A stretch of DNA of 64,000 bases from Mycobacteriales bacterium (GTDB taxonomy: Bacteria; Actinomycetota; Actinomycetes; Mycobacteriales; SCTD01). A program made the position numbers and the translations under genes. The stretch is taken from assembly GCA_040902655.1 (NCBI GenBank), contig JBBDWV010000044.1:26297-90296 (forward strand), given 5' to 3'. The notes beneath the pieces were generated by a model, which had not been told where the DNA came from, did no database searches, and saw only the letters and a list, made by a program, of their open reading frames with translations. Below, piece by piece: positions 37,521 to 47,191 of this stretch. Every line of letters begins with the position of its first letter. Positions within the stretch are counted from its first letter, which is position 1.

Positions 37521-38591
37521 GTGACCACCCACCGCATCGCGGTCATCCCCGGCGACGGCATCGGCAAGGAGGTGCTGCCGCCCGCTCAGCGGGTACTCGA
37601 GGAGGTCGGCCGCGCGTACGGCTTCGGCTTCGACTGGACCGAGTACGACTGGAGCTGCGAGCGCTACGACCGCACCGGGGCGATGATGCCGGCGGACGGC
37701 ATCGCCCAGCTGGCGGAGCACGAGCAGGTGTTCCTCGGTGCGGTCGGCTTTCCCGGCGTGCCCGACCACGTGTCGCTGTGGGGACTGCTCATCCCGATCC
37801 GCCGGGCCTTCCGGCAGTACGTCAACCTCCGGCCGGTCAAGCTGCTGCGCGGGATGACCAGCCCGCTGCGGGACGTCGCGGCGATCGACATGCTGGTCGT
37901 CCGCGAGAACAGCGAGGGGGAGTACTCCGAGATGGGCGGCCGGTTCGGGCGGGGCACGCCCGGCGAGCTGGCGATCCAGGAGTCGGTCTTCACACGATTG
38001 GGGATCGAGCGGGTGACCCGCTACGCACTCGACCTGGCGCAGGCCCGCTCCGGCCGGCTGGCCTCGGCCACCAAGTCCAACGGCATCCTGCACACCATGC
38101 CGTTCTGGGACGAGGTGGTACGCGAGGTGGCTGCGGAGCGCCCGGACGTGCAGCTGGCGGAGTACCACGTGGATGCTCTGGCCGCGATGTTCGTGCTCGA
38201 TCCGGGGCGCTTCGACGTCGTGGTCGCGTCGAATTTGTTCGGTGACATCCTCACCGACATCGGCGGGGCCGTCATGGGCAGCATCGGCATCGCGCCCAGC
38301 GCCAATCTCAATCCCGAGCGGGAGTACCCGTCGATGTTCGAGCCGGTGCACGGTTCGGCACCCGACATCGCCGGCCAGGGGCGGGCCAACCCGCTCGGGC
38401 AGGTCTGGTCGGGAGCGATGATGCTGGACCATCTGGGACATCCGGACGCGGCCGCGGTCGTGCTGGCGGCGATGGAGCAGGTGCTGGCCGACACCGGCGT
38501 ACGCACGGCCGATCTCGGTGGCACGGCCAGCACCGACGAGGTCAGCGAGGAGTTGCTGCGCGCGGTGCGGGCGCAGGCCCAGTCGGCGTAG
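37521..38591 (+). CDS. Tartrate/D-malate dehydrogenase (isocitrate/isopropylmalate dehydrogenase family)
   Basis: 356-residue decarboxylating dehydrogenase. It shows IAVIPGDGIGKEVLPPAQRVLEE, the GAVGFPGVPDHVSLWGLLIPIRRAFRQYVNLRPVKLL region, RENSEGEYSEMGGRFGRG and, near the end, GSAPDIAGQGRANPLGQVWSGAMML for NAD binding. The DHVSLWGLL and NLRPVKL sequences fit the tartrate/D-malate branch rather than LeuB. Placement directly after a TRAP transporter supports oxidation of an imported hydroxy-dicarboxylate. Confidence 0.93.
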   Translation: MTTHRIAVIPGDGIGKEVLPPAQRVLEEVGRAYGFGFDWTEYDWSCERYDRTGAMMPADGIAQLAEHEQVFLGAVGFPGVPDHVSLWGLLIPIRRAFRQYVNLRPVKLLRGMTSPLRDVAAIDMLVVRENSEGEYSEMGGRFGRGTPGELAIQESVFTRLGIERVTRYALDLAQARSGRLASATKSNGILHTMPFWDEVVREVAAERPDVQLAEYHVDALAAMFVLDPGRFDVVVASNLFGDILTDIGGAVMGSIGIAPSANLNPEREYPSMFEPVHGSAPDIAGQGRANPLGQVWSGAMMLDHLGHPDAAAVVLAAMEQVLADTGVRTADLGGTASTDEVSEELLRAVRAQAQSA

Positions 38592-38626
38592 GACCCGCTG
38601 CGCTACCCGATGTCAGGAGGAACTAC

Positions 38627-39826
38627 GTGAACGTCGCCTATCTCGTGGACGGGGTGCGCACCCCGATCGGCCGTTACGGCGGCGCGCTCGCGGCGGTGCG
38701 CCCGGACGACCTGGCCGCCCACGTCCTGCGCGCGCTCACCGCACGGCTGCCCGGCGTGGACTGGGCCGCCGTCGACGACGTGCTGATGGGCTGTGCGAAC
38801 CAGGCGGGCGAGGACAACCGAAACGTGGCCCGGATGGCGGCCCTGCTGGCCGAGCTCCCGGTGGAGGTCCCCGGCGGCACCCAGAACCGCCTGTGCGGAT
38901 CGGGGCTGGACGCACTCGGCACCGCGGCGCGCGCGATCCGCGCCGGCGACGCCGACCTGATGATCGCCGGCGGCGTGGAGAGCATGTCGCGCGCGCCGTT
39001 CGTCCTGCCGAAGGCGCAGACGGCGTTCTCCCGAGCGGCCGAGGTGCACGACACCACCATCGGCTGGCGGTTCGTGAATCCGGAGATGGAGCGGCTGCAC
39101 GGCACCGACTCGATGCCCGGCACCGCACAGAACGTCGCCGACGACTACGGCGTGTCCAGGGCGGACCAGGACGCCTTCGCCCTGCGGTCGCAGCAGCGGA
39201 CGGCGGGTGCGGTGGCGGCGGGGCGGCTGGCCCGCGAAATCGTGCCGGTGCCGGTGCCGCAGCGCAAGGGCGATCCCGTCCTCGTGGAGCGGGACGAGCA
39301 CCCCAGGGAGACCTCGCTGGAGGCGCTGGGCAAGCTCCGTCCCCTGTTCGCGGGCGGCAGCGTCACGGCCGGCAACTCCTCCGGTGTCAACGACGGGGCG
39401 GCCGCCATGCTGGTGGCGTCGGAGCGGGCGGTGGAGCGGTACGGCCTGACGCCGCTGGCCCGGGTCACCTCCATGGCCGCCGTCGGTGTGCCGCCGCGCG
39501 TGATGGGCATCGGCCCCGAGCCGGCGACCCGCAAGCTGCTCGATCGCGCCGGTGTGAAGATCGGTGAGGTCGACCTCGTGGAGCTCAACGAGGCGTTCGC
39601 CGCGCAGGCACTGGCGGTGCTGCGGGGGCTCGGGCTGCCCGACGACGCCGAGCACGTCAACCCGCACGGCGGCGCCATCGCTCTCGGCCACCCGCTCGGG
39701 ATGAGCGGGGCCCGGCTCGCCCTCAGCAGCGCCCTCGAGCTCGCCGACCGCGGTGCGCGACGGGCGGTCGTCACGATGTGCATCGGGGTCGGCCAGGGGA
39801 TCGCCGTGCTGCTGGAGGCGGTGTGA
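38627..39826 (+). CDS. Thiolase (3-oxoadipyl-CoA/acetyl-CoA acyltransferase type)
   Basis: 399-residue thiolase. The nucleophile Cys is in NRLCGSGLDALGTAARAI (about residue 88), ELNEAFAAQALAVL follows, and NPHGGAIALGHPLGMSGARL and MCIGVGQGIA supply His and the second Cys. The N-terminus (AYLVDGVRTPIGRYGGALA) and SMSRAPFV are typical of PcaF/PaaJ-type 3-oxoadipyl-CoA thiolases. With boxB nearby, it may run the last step of aerobic benzoyl-CoA degradation. The preceding GGAGGAACTACGTG is a good start signal. Confidence 0.93.
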   Translation: MNVAYLVDGVRTPIGRYGGALAAVRPDDLAAHVLRALTARLPGVDWAAVDDVLMGCANQAGEDNRNVARMAALLAELPVEVPGGTQNRLCGSGLDALGTAARAIRAGDADLMIAGGVESMSRAPFVLPKAQTAFSRAAEVHDTTIGWRFVNPEMERLHGTDSMPGTAQNVADDYGVSRADQDAFALRSQQRTAGAVAAGRLAREIVPVPVPQRKGDPVLVERDEHPRETSLEALGKLRPLFAGGSVTAGNSSGVNDGAAAMLVASERAVERYGLTPLARVTSMAAVGVPPRVMGIGPEPATRKLLDRAGVKIGEVDLVELNEAFAAQALAVLRGLGLPDDAEHVNPHGGAIALGHPLGMSGARLALSSALELADRGARRAVVTMCIGVGQGIAVLLEAV

Positions 39827-40002
39827 GCAGCCCGGAGTCGCCGCAGGAGGTCCCGGCGGCGGCCGGGGCGCAGGACAGCAGCGACCCCCACGTCGGGGAG
39901 AACGTCTGCCCCGACTGTGCCGGCACGGGCCGGGTGGACGGCGCACGCTGCGCCACCTGCGGTGGGGACGGCACGCGCAGCGAAGTGGTGGCCGACGCCT
40001 GA
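39823..40002 (+). CDS. Small DnaJ-type zinc-ribbon protein
   Basis: 59-residue protein starting at a GTG overlapping the thiolase stop (GTGA). After an acidic N-terminus it holds CPDCAGTGRV and CATCGGDGT, two CxxCxGxG units as in the DnaJ cysteine-rich domain, probably binding one zinc. Proteins of this kind often sit beside catabolic or biosynthetic genes, but their role is unclear. It may assist iron or zinc loading of BoxB or another partner (speculative). Confidence 0.75.
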   Translation: MSSPESPQEVPAAAGAQDSSDPHVGENVCPDCAGTGRVDGARCATCGGDGTRSEVVADA

Positions 40003-40037
40003 GCCGGCGCCGCGGGCCGCGCTGACGCGCCGAGGGC

Positions 40038-40053
40038 TTGCGCATCCGCGCAA
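40038..40053 (+). promoter_or_regulatory. Palindrome upstream of boxB
   Basis: TTGCGC-ATCC-GCGCAA, a perfect 6-base inverted repeat, 72 bases before the boxB start and followed by TACACA (40060-40065), a possible -10 element. A TTGC/GCAA palindrome resembles sites of actinobacterial XRE/RamB-type and CoA-ester-responsive regulators. No regulator gene is adjacent, so the ligand protein is unknown. Confidence 0.45.
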
Positions 40054-40124
40054 CGTGCTACACACTCATGACGCAGCGACACAACAGCGTAGGACTTGTG
40101 GCCCAGCTCTGGAGGGTGGACAGC

Positions 40125-41588
<1,464 letters not shown>

Positions 41589-41642
41589 GCGACGGCTGGG
41601 TGCGGCAGCAGGCCGCGTTCCGGAGGAGGCCGCGGCGACGGT

Positions 41643-42221
41643 CTACAGGCCGGGCGCACTCCAGACGGGGAACCAGCGCGACAGGTCGGGCTCGACCCGC
41701 AGGTCGCCGGCCACCGCCGCCCGGAGCTGGAGCTCGAGAGCGGTGTCGCGCTGCTGCCCGCCCAGCGGGGCAAAGGGGTAGAAGGTCCCCCGCTTGTAGA
41801 GGTAGACCAGCCCGACGCTCCGGGTCCGGCCCTCGAGCTGCCCGGTGAAGCCCACCAGCGAGCAGAGCAGCCCCGGACCGAACCCCGCGCTCTCGTACGT
41901 GGTGTTGGCGGCGTGCAGGCCGGTCACCACGTCGGCCAGCCGGTCGGCGCCCGGTCTCGCGGTCGTCCAGGCGTAGCCGAAGGCGTCGGTCGTCTGCTCG
42001 ACCGGTGCGGCGGCGTCGAGCTGCAGCAGCGCCGCCACCTGCGCGTGGGCCCGGCCGAAGTCCGCGCCCTCGGCCGGTTTGATGCAGACCGCACCGACAC
42101 CGGTCGGCTGAAGGTCCATGGCCGCCGCCAGCCCGACGGCGGCCGCCGGGAGGGAGAACAACGCGTCGAGGTCCGGTGCCACCGGCCTGCTGCGGCCGAG
42201 CAGCGCGTCGAGGAACTTCAC
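41643..42221 (-). CDS. pspAB: PspA-associated protein PspAB
   Basis: 192-residue protein starting MKFLDALLGRSRPVAPDLDALFSLPAAA, with a middle GVGAVCIKPAEGADF and C-terminal LVYLYKRGTFYPFAPLGGQQRDTALELQLRAAV. This pattern is typical of the PspAB partners of actinobacterial PspA. It has no membrane segment or catalytic motif. The start ATG overlaps the htpX stop, and it ends a four-gene stress operon. The molecular role is not established. Confidence 0.85.
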   Translation of the reverse strand: MKFLDALLGRSRPVAPDLDALFSLPAAAVGLAAAMDLQPTGVGAVCIKPAEGADFGRAHAQVAALLQLDAAAPVEQTTDAFGYAWTTARPGADRLADVVTGLHAANTTYESAGFGPGLLCSLVGFTGQLEGRTRSVGLVYLYKRGTFYPFAPLGGQQRDTALELQLRAAVAGDLRVEPDLSRWFPVWSAPGL

Positions 42222-43132
42222 GGGCTGCCGGACATCGACGCCAGCTGGGCCAGCCGCTTCTCCAGCGGGGGGTGCGTGGCGAACAGCGACGACAGGCTGA
42301 AGCCCTGGGCGAGGGCGGGGGTGAAGAAGAAGGCGTTGAACGGCTCGGCCTCGCGCAGGTCCCGGGTCGGCACCCGCGCCATCTCGCCCGACACCTTCGT
42401 CAGCGCGGAGGCCAGTGCCGACGGGCGGCCGGTGAGCTGCGCCGCGGCCCGGTCGGCGGACAGCTCGCGGTAGCGCGACAGGGTGCGGATGAGCACGAAG
42501 CTCACGGCGTAGACGACCACCGACACCAGGACCACCACGAGAATCACCGGTACGCCGCCGCTCCTGTCGTTGCCCCGCCCGCCGCGCGGCACGCCGCCCC
42601 AGGCCATCGAGTGGAGCGCGAACCGGGTGAGGAAACCGGCCAGCACGCCGAGGAACGACGCGACCGTCATGACGGCGACGTCGCGGTGGGCGACGTGCGA
42701 GAGCTCGTGGGCGACCACGCCCTCGAGCTCGGCGTCGTCCAGCCGGCGCATCAGTCCGGTCGTCACGCAGACGACGGCCCGGCGCGCGCTGCGCCCGGCG
42801 GCGAAGGCATTGGGGACGTCGCTGTCGGCGATGGCGACCCGCGGTTTCGGGGTGTCGGACAGCGCGACCAGCCGGTCGATCACGCCGTGCAGCTCGGGCG
42901 CCTCGTGCGGTTCCACCACGCGGGCGTTCATGGCGTACAGCGCGATCCGGTCGCTCGCGACGTACTGGAAGACGAAGAACCCGCCGACGACGAGCAGGAC
43001 GGCGACCGGCGAGATGCCGGCGCCGATGAGCACCCCGATGGCGACGACGTAGAGCAGGCCGAGCAGGAAGACGACGGCGAGCATCCGGGTGGTCAGCTCG
43101 CGGTCGGCGGCGTAGCGTCCGCGGCGGCTCAT
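42218..43132 (-). CDS. htpX: M48-family membrane zinc metalloprotease HtpX
   Basis: 304-residue integral membrane protease with two N-terminal segments (about 17-39 and 41-58). The HExxH zinc site is HELSH (residues 142-146) within VVAHELSHVAHRDVAV. A further hydrophobic pair follows, then a third-ligand Glu in RYRELSADRAAAQLTG. It degrades damaged membrane proteins in envelope stress. The overlap with PspAA on one side and PspAB on the other ties it to the phage-shock response. Confidence 0.95.
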   Translation of the reverse strand: MSRRGRYAADRELTTRMLAVVFLLGLLYVVAIGVLIGAGISPVAVLLVVGGFFVFQYVASDRIALYAMNARVVEPHEAPELHGVIDRLVALSDTPKPRVAIADSDVPNAFAAGRSARRAVVCVTTGLMRRLDDAELEGVVAHELSHVAHRDVAVMTVASFLGVLAGFLTRFALHSMAWGGVPRGGRGNDRSGGVPVILVVVLVSVVVYAVSFVLIRTLSRYRELSADRAAAQLTGRPSALASALTKVSGEMARVPTRDLREAEPFNAFFFTPALAQGFSLSSLFATHPPLEKRLAQLASMSGSP

Positions 43133-43407
43133 CCGGGCACCAGCCCGTCGCCGTCGAACAGCGCCCGTACCTCGTCGACGGTCGCGTCCGGCGGGGGCAG
43201 CACGAGGTCGGACGGCACGAGCACCTCGTCGGCCACCGGTGTGCCTCGTTGCCGCACGGCCGCGAGCAGGTCGTGCAGGGCCGCCGTGAAGGCGGCCTGG
43301 TCGCCGGCGTCGACGGCCTGCTCGGCGATCCGGTCGAGGGCGTTCAGCTCCTCCAGCGCCGTGTCCGGCAGGTCGCGCTGTGCCTCACCGAGGATACGGA
43401 CGATCAC
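43129..43407 (-). CDS. pspAA: PspA-associated protein PspAA
   Basis: 92-residue protein (MIVRILGEAQRDLPDTALEELNALDRIAEQAVDAGD...) with an acidic C-terminus ending DEVRALFDGDGLVPG. It is recognised as the small PspAA partner of PspA by sequence and by position directly after it. The ATG overlaps the pspA stop (ATGA), so expression is coupled. Its function is thought to modulate PspA. Confidence 0.88.
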   Translation of the reverse strand: MIVRILGEAQRDLPDTALEELNALDRIAEQAVDAGDQAAFTAALHDLLAAVRQRGTPVADEVLVPSDLVLPPPDATVDEVRALFDGDGLVPG

Positions 43408-44129
43408 GACTGCGCCTGCCCGTCGGGCCCGGTCACCGCCGGCTGTGCCGCCGGCAGCGGCCGCTGGCTCTTCAGTCGCGCCAGGTCCTGCTCGACGCCG
43501 CCACCGGACAGCTGCTCGAGCCGGCGCTGCGCGGCGTCACCCGGTGAGAGCGCGTCGGCCTGCAGGGCAGCGAGCTCCTCGAGCGCGCCGGCCCGGGCCT
43601 GCATCTGCTCCGTGCGGCTCCTGGCGTGCTGCACCGCGTACCCCACGCTGCCCAGCTCCTCGTCGACTCCCGACATCGCGGCGGCGATCTCGCCCTGCGC
43701 CTCCGCGGCGGTGTAGCCGGCGGCCAGCGCCTGCTGCTGGCTGCGGAAGGCCTCGACCTTGGCCGCGAGCCGGGCGACCTGCACCTGCAGCTGCTCCTCC
43801 TGCGCGCGTACCTGCGCCTCCTGTGGCGCCAGATCCTCCACCTGACGGACCAGCGCCGCACGCTGCACGAGCAGCTCGCGGGCCCGGTCGTCCTGGCCGG
43901 CGGCCACGGCAGCGCCGGCCTGCGCGTGCAGGTCGTCCGCCCGCGCCTGCAGCTGGCGCAGCTGCAGCTCGAGCCGCTTACGGGACGTCGTGATGTCGGC
44001 CGCCCCGCGCCGGGTGCGCTGGAGCAGGGCGAGCTGCCGGTCGTACGACGCGGCGAGCGCCTCGCGTGGGTCGTCCTCGGACCGCCCCTTGAACAGGGCG
44101 GACAGCCGCTGGCCCAGGCTCACCGGCAC
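43404..44129 (-). CDS. pspA: PspA/IM30 membrane-stress effector
   Basis: 241-residue, almost entirely helical coiled-coil protein of the PspA/IM30 (ESCRT-III-like) family. LGQRLSALFKGRSEDDPREAL at the N-terminus provides the membrane-binding helix. Long heptad-rich segments follow (LELQLRQLQARADDLHAQAG, LVRQVEDLAPQEAQVRAQEEQLQVQVARL). It binds and stabilises damaged inner membrane. It heads the pspA-pspAA-htpX-pspAB operon, divergent from the FmdE-like gene at 44261. Confidence 0.95.
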   Translation of the reverse strand: MPVSLGQRLSALFKGRSEDDPREALAASYDRQLALLQRTRRGAADITTSRKRLELQLRQLQARADDLHAQAGAAVAAGQDDRARELLVQRAALVRQVEDLAPQEAQVRAQEEQLQVQVARLAAKVEAFRSQQQALAAGYTAAEAQGEIAAAMSGVDEELGSVGYAVQHARSRTEQMQARAGALEELAALQADALSPGDAAQRRLEQLSGGGVEQDLARLKSQRPLPAAQPAVTGPDGQAQS

Positions 44130-44260
44130 TCCTCTCGTGGCAGGGACATCCAGTGTGCGCCACCGGCCGGTGGCGCCGGCCGCGCCCGGCCGTTGTCCGG
44201 TACCTTCCGCAGCGGGGAGTTCCTGCCCTGGGTGTCGGACGCGACGGTGAGGAGCCTGCG

Positions 44261-44791
44261 ATGAGCGCGCCGCCCGGGTCGACGGCCGACACCATGCTGC
44301 AGGTGGTCGACCAGGGGCAGCTGCTCGCCTACACGTTCCAGGACCTCATGAGCTACCACGGCCCGGAGGCCCCTGGCGGGGTGGCGCACGCCTTCAAGGT
44401 GTTGGAACGCGCGCTGCCGCTGCTCGACCCCGACGGCCCCGTCGAGCGGCGCGAGATCAGTGTGCAGACACCCTTCGAGGGTCCGGGTGCCCGGGACGCC
44501 TTCGAGATGGTCACGCGCGCGGTCAGTGCCGGCCGCTACCTCGTCGACCCCGCCCTCGCGCGGGTCGAGCGGGGGCCGACCGTCGAGCGGTACGTCTTCG
44601 TGCTCGGCTACCGCAACCGCGCCGTGACGCTCGTCGTCCGGGACGGCCTGGTCACCGACGAGCTCGTCGCCCTGGCGCGCAAGGCGGATCGAAGCGCCGA
44701 CGAGGAGCGCCACCTGACCGTCCTGAAGCAGGAGATGGCCGACCGGCTGCTGGCGAGGCCGGCGCTCGAGGTGTACGACGTGGTGGAGTAG
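44261..44791 (+). CDS. FmdE-like protein lacking the conserved cysteine
   Basis: 176-residue soluble protein. DLMSYHGPEAPGGVAHAFKVLERALPLL resembles the FmdE/FwdE core (a GHxCPG-type loop before a helix), but the cysteine is replaced (HGPEAPGG). DAFEMVTRAVSAGRYLVDP matches the second FmdE block, and VLKQEMADRLLARPALEVYDVVE matches its C-terminal helix. There is no zinc ribbon. It is a clear paralogue of 62303-62815. ATG 44261 follows GAGGAG. FmdE proteins are linked to molybdenum and nickel enzymes. The role here is unknown. Confidence 0.7.
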   Translation: MSAPPGSTADTMLQVVDQGQLLAYTFQDLMSYHGPEAPGGVAHAFKVLERALPLLDPDGPVERREISVQTPFEGPGARDAFEMVTRAVSAGRYLVDPALARVERGPTVERYVFVLGYRNRAVTLVVRDGLVTDELVALARKADRSADEERHLTVLKQEMADRLLARPALEVYDVVE

Positions 44792-44813
44792 CGGCACCGA
44801 AAAGCAGGCCGAG

Positions 44814-45200
44814 TCACACCGGGAGCACGGACACGTCGTAGCCCTGGACGCGGGGGTCAGTGGTGACCAAGGTCAGTCCCTCGACGCGAGCCTGCGCGAC
44901 CAGCAGCCGGTCGAACGGGTCGCGGTGCAGGCCCGGCAGGTCGCCGACAGCCACGGCGTGCTTGGCCTCGACCGGCAAGGGCCGCATGCCGGCGCTGCCG
45001 TAGGAGGTGGCGACCACGTCGACGAGGGGGACGGGGAGCGGGAGTTTGCCCAGCCCGTGCTTGATCGTCACCTCCCAGACGGAGGCGGCCGACAGCACGA
45101 GGTCGTCGGCGTTCGCCAGCGCCGCGACGGCGTCGACCGACAGCCGGTCGACGTCCCCGAGCAGCCACAGCCAGACGTGCGTATCGAGCAGCAACCTCAC
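44814..45200 (-). CDS. vapC: VapC-type PIN-domain toxin
   Basis: 128-residue PIN-domain ribonuclease. It shows MRLLLDTHVWLWLLGD with the first catalytic Asp at residue 6, LVLSAASVWEVTIKHGLGKL with the catalytic Glu, HAVAVGDLPGLHRDPFDRLLVAQA and LVTTDPRVQGYDV with the later Asp residues. It cleaves RNA when free of its antitoxin. It overlaps the antitoxin gene by four bases, in the usual antitoxin-first order. Confidence 0.93.
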   Translation of the reverse strand: MRLLLDTHVWLWLLGDVDRLSVDAVAALANADDLVLSAASVWEVTIKHGLGKLPLPVPLVDVVATSYGSAGMRPLPVEAKHAVAVGDLPGLHRDPFDRLLVAQARVEGLTLVTTDPRVQGYDVSVLPV

Positions 45201-45421
45201 TCGAACAAGCCGAGTACCGCATCCGGGAGCGGGTCGTCGAAGTCCTCGGGCACGTGCAGGACGCCGGTGAACTGGCCGAACCGCCGGCCGCCGGGCACGG
45301 CAGGCACCAACCTCGCGACCGGGCGCCCGTCCCGCTGAATGACCACCTCGTCGCCCTGCTCGACGGCGCGCAGCAAACGCGAAAGCTGGGTCTTGGCCTC
45401 ACCCACACCCACCGTCACCAC
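45197..45421 (-). CDS. vapB: Phd/YefM-type antitoxin
   Basis: 74-residue antitoxin: VGVGEAKTQLSRLLRAVEQGDEVVIQRDGRPVARLVPAVPG is the Phd/YefM DNA-binding fold, and the acidic C-terminal part (VPEDFDDPLPDAVLGLFE) should bind the toxin. It presumably represses its own promoter in 45422-45480. The remaining gap to 45607 holds no gene that I can see. Confidence 0.92.
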   Translation of the reverse strand: MVTVGVGEAKTQLSRLLRAVEQGDEVVIQRDGRPVARLVPAVPGGRRFGQFTGVLHVPEDFDDPLPDAVLGLFE

Positions 45422-45607
45422 GAGGGCAACGGTACGTGCACAGGCCCGACTTGGTCAAGGTACTTGGCCAAGGATCGGGCGCCCGCAATTCGGCGTCACC
45501 TGCTCGACCGGCCGGCATGAGCTGCTGGCCGTGGCGGTCGGCGGCGCCGCACTTCGGTCCCGGGCTTCAAGGGGCTGCTGGGCTTGCCGCCACGGTCACC
45601 AGGCCAA

Positions 45608-46198
45608 TCACGACAGGGTCGACGGGGCGATCCCGTAACGGCGCATCTTGCGGTACATCGTGGCCCTCGAGATGCCCAGCGACTGCGCGGTGCGCTGCAC
45701 GTTGGCGTCCAGGTCCTCCAGTCCGCGCAGGATTGCGTCGCGCTCCAGCGCCTCCATGGGGGTGAGGACCGCGCGCGAGGACACCCGGCACTCCGGGGGC
45801 AGGTCCTCCTTCTGGATGACCCGACCGGGCTGTCGTCGGACCAGGTCGCGGACGACGGCGTCGATCTGTCGGATGTTGCCCGGCCAGGGGCACTGCTGCA
45901 GAGCTGCCAGAGCAGCTGCCGAGCAGGTTATCCCACCGCCCGGGCAGTAGCGGCGCAGGAAGTGGCGCACGAGCTGATCGATGTCGTCGCCGCGATGGCG
46001 GATTGGTGGGACCTCGATCCGAGCCTCGAACAGCCCGTCCAGCTGGTCACCGGGCCCGTGCAGGGACCCCTCCCGGGTCATCACCACCTGCGCCGTCCGA
46101 CCGGCGTCGGGTCTGCCCAGCACGGTCGAGACCCCGTGTTGCAGCTCCCGGCCCAGCATGTGGGCGTCACGGAGGACGACGACGCCGGTGCAGGAGGC
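45608..46198 (-). pseudogene. Truncated Fis/AAA+ (AcoR-like) regulator, C-terminal part only
   Basis: About 196 codons are preserved. The frame contains TGVVVLRDAHMLGRELQHGVSTVL (a Walker-B-like strand and helix), RIEVPPIRHRGDDIDQLVRHFL, CPWPGNIRQIDAVVRDLV and a Fis-type helix-turn-helix, NVQRTAQSLGISRATMYRKMRRYGI. The reading frame begins abruptly after a TAG at 46199-46201. The sensor domain and the first half of the AAA+ domain (about 350-400 residues) are missing. Such regulators in actinobacteria control alcohol, aldehyde and similar catabolic genes. An ATG at 46159 could still yield a small DNA-binding protein. Confidence 0.75.
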
Positions 46199-46235
46199 CT
46201 ACCGCAACGTGGTCAAGCTCGAGGACAACGGCTGA
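46188..46235 (+). pseudogene. C-terminal tail of a lost ABC solute-binding protein (inferred)
   Basis: In the plus frame, VQEAYRNVVKLEDNG ends at TGA 46233-46235, 77 bases before the first permease gene. That is where operons of this type normally carry their binding-protein gene. The short tail abuts the broken end of the regulator on the other strand, consistent with one deletion removing most of both genes. The call rests on position and the plausible helical tail only. Confidence 0.35.
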
Positions 46236-46312
46236 CCTGAGATCCCCGCGGACAGGCCGGCTCGACCGGGCCGGCCTGTCCGCCCGGCACCTCCCCTTCG
46301 GCAAGGAGCGTG

Positions 46313-47191
46313 ATGGACGGCCTGCGCCGGCACAAGGCGATGTTCCTGCTGCCCGGGCTGATCACCTTGGTGGTGATCATCATCTTCCCGCTGCTGTACA
46401 CGATCCGGGTCAGTTTCTCGAGCTGGAACGTGAGCAGCCCGGTGATGGACTACGTCGGCGGCGCCAACTACGCCAAGCTCATCAGCGACGGCCGCTTCTG
46501 GTCCTCGGTGCTGCGCCTGGTCCTGCTCGCCGGTGGGACGGTGCTGCTGCAGTACGTCATCGGCTTCGGTGTCGCGCTGCTCGTGTGGCGGGAGGTGCGC
46601 GCCCGACGGCTGTGGCGGGTGCTGTTCCTCGTCCCGATGATGACCACGCCGGTGGTGATGGCCGCCATCTGGCAGACCATCTTCAACGAGTCGCTCGGGC
46701 CGCTGAACGACCTGCTGGGCGTCGTGGGCATCGGGCCGGTCAAGTGGCTCACCGACTCCGGCCCGGCGCTGTTCGCGCTGATGACCGTCGAGGTGTGGCA
46801 GTGGACGCCCTTCATGTTCCTGCTCCTACTGGCCGGGCTGCTCAGCCTGCCCAAGGAGCCCTTCATGGCCGCCGCCATCGACGGCGCGGGTGTCTGGCGG
46901 ACGTTCTGGAAGGTGACCTTCCCGCTGATGGGGCCGGTGTCGGTCACGGCGATCATCATCCGCCTCATCGAGGCCTCGAAGATCTCCGACACCGTGTACG
47001 TGCTCACCTCGGGCGGACCGGGCTCGGCCACCGAGAGCCCCGGCTACTACCTCTACATCCGCGGGCTCAAGGAGCAGCAGACCGGGTACGCCGGCGCGCT
47101 GTCCTTGACCTATCTGATCCTCATGATCGTCACCCTGACGGTCATCGCCGCCCTGCTCGCGCGGGCCTTCAAGGTCAAGGGAGACCGTTGA
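46313..47191 (+). CDS. Carbohydrate/glycerol-type ABC permease (MalF/GlpP-like)
   Basis: 292-residue permease with six hydrophobic segments and the EAA loop EPFMAAAIDGAGVWRTFWKVTFPLMGPV, the CUT1 signature. It pairs with the next permease and the two ATPases. The overall arrangement, with unequal ATPases, matches the rhizobial glycerol importer GlpSTPQV. ATG 46313 follows CAAGGAG. A GTG one codon earlier is too close to it. The binding protein is missing, so the system may be silent or may borrow a protein encoded elsewhere. Confidence 0.92.
   Translation: MDGLRRHKAMFLLPGLITLVVIIIFPLLYTIRVSFSSWNVSSPVMDYVGGANYAKLISDGRFWSSVLRLVLLAGGTVLLQYVIGFGVALLVWREVRARRLWRVLFLVPMMTTPVVMAAIWQTIFNESLGPLNDLLGVVGIGPVKWLTDSGPALFALMTVEVWQWTPFMFLLLLAGLLSLPKEPFMAAAIDGAGVWRTFWKVTFPLMGPVSVTAIIIRLIEASKISDTVYVLTSGGPGSATESPGYYLYIRGLKEQQTGYAGALSLTYLILMIVTLTVIAALLARAFKVKGDR

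Noticed and set aside
45608..46159. The Fis-type protein as an intact sigma-54 activator.
   Set aside because: Only the last third is present, and actinobacteria are not known to use sigma-54. The frame opens abruptly within the AAA+ domain.
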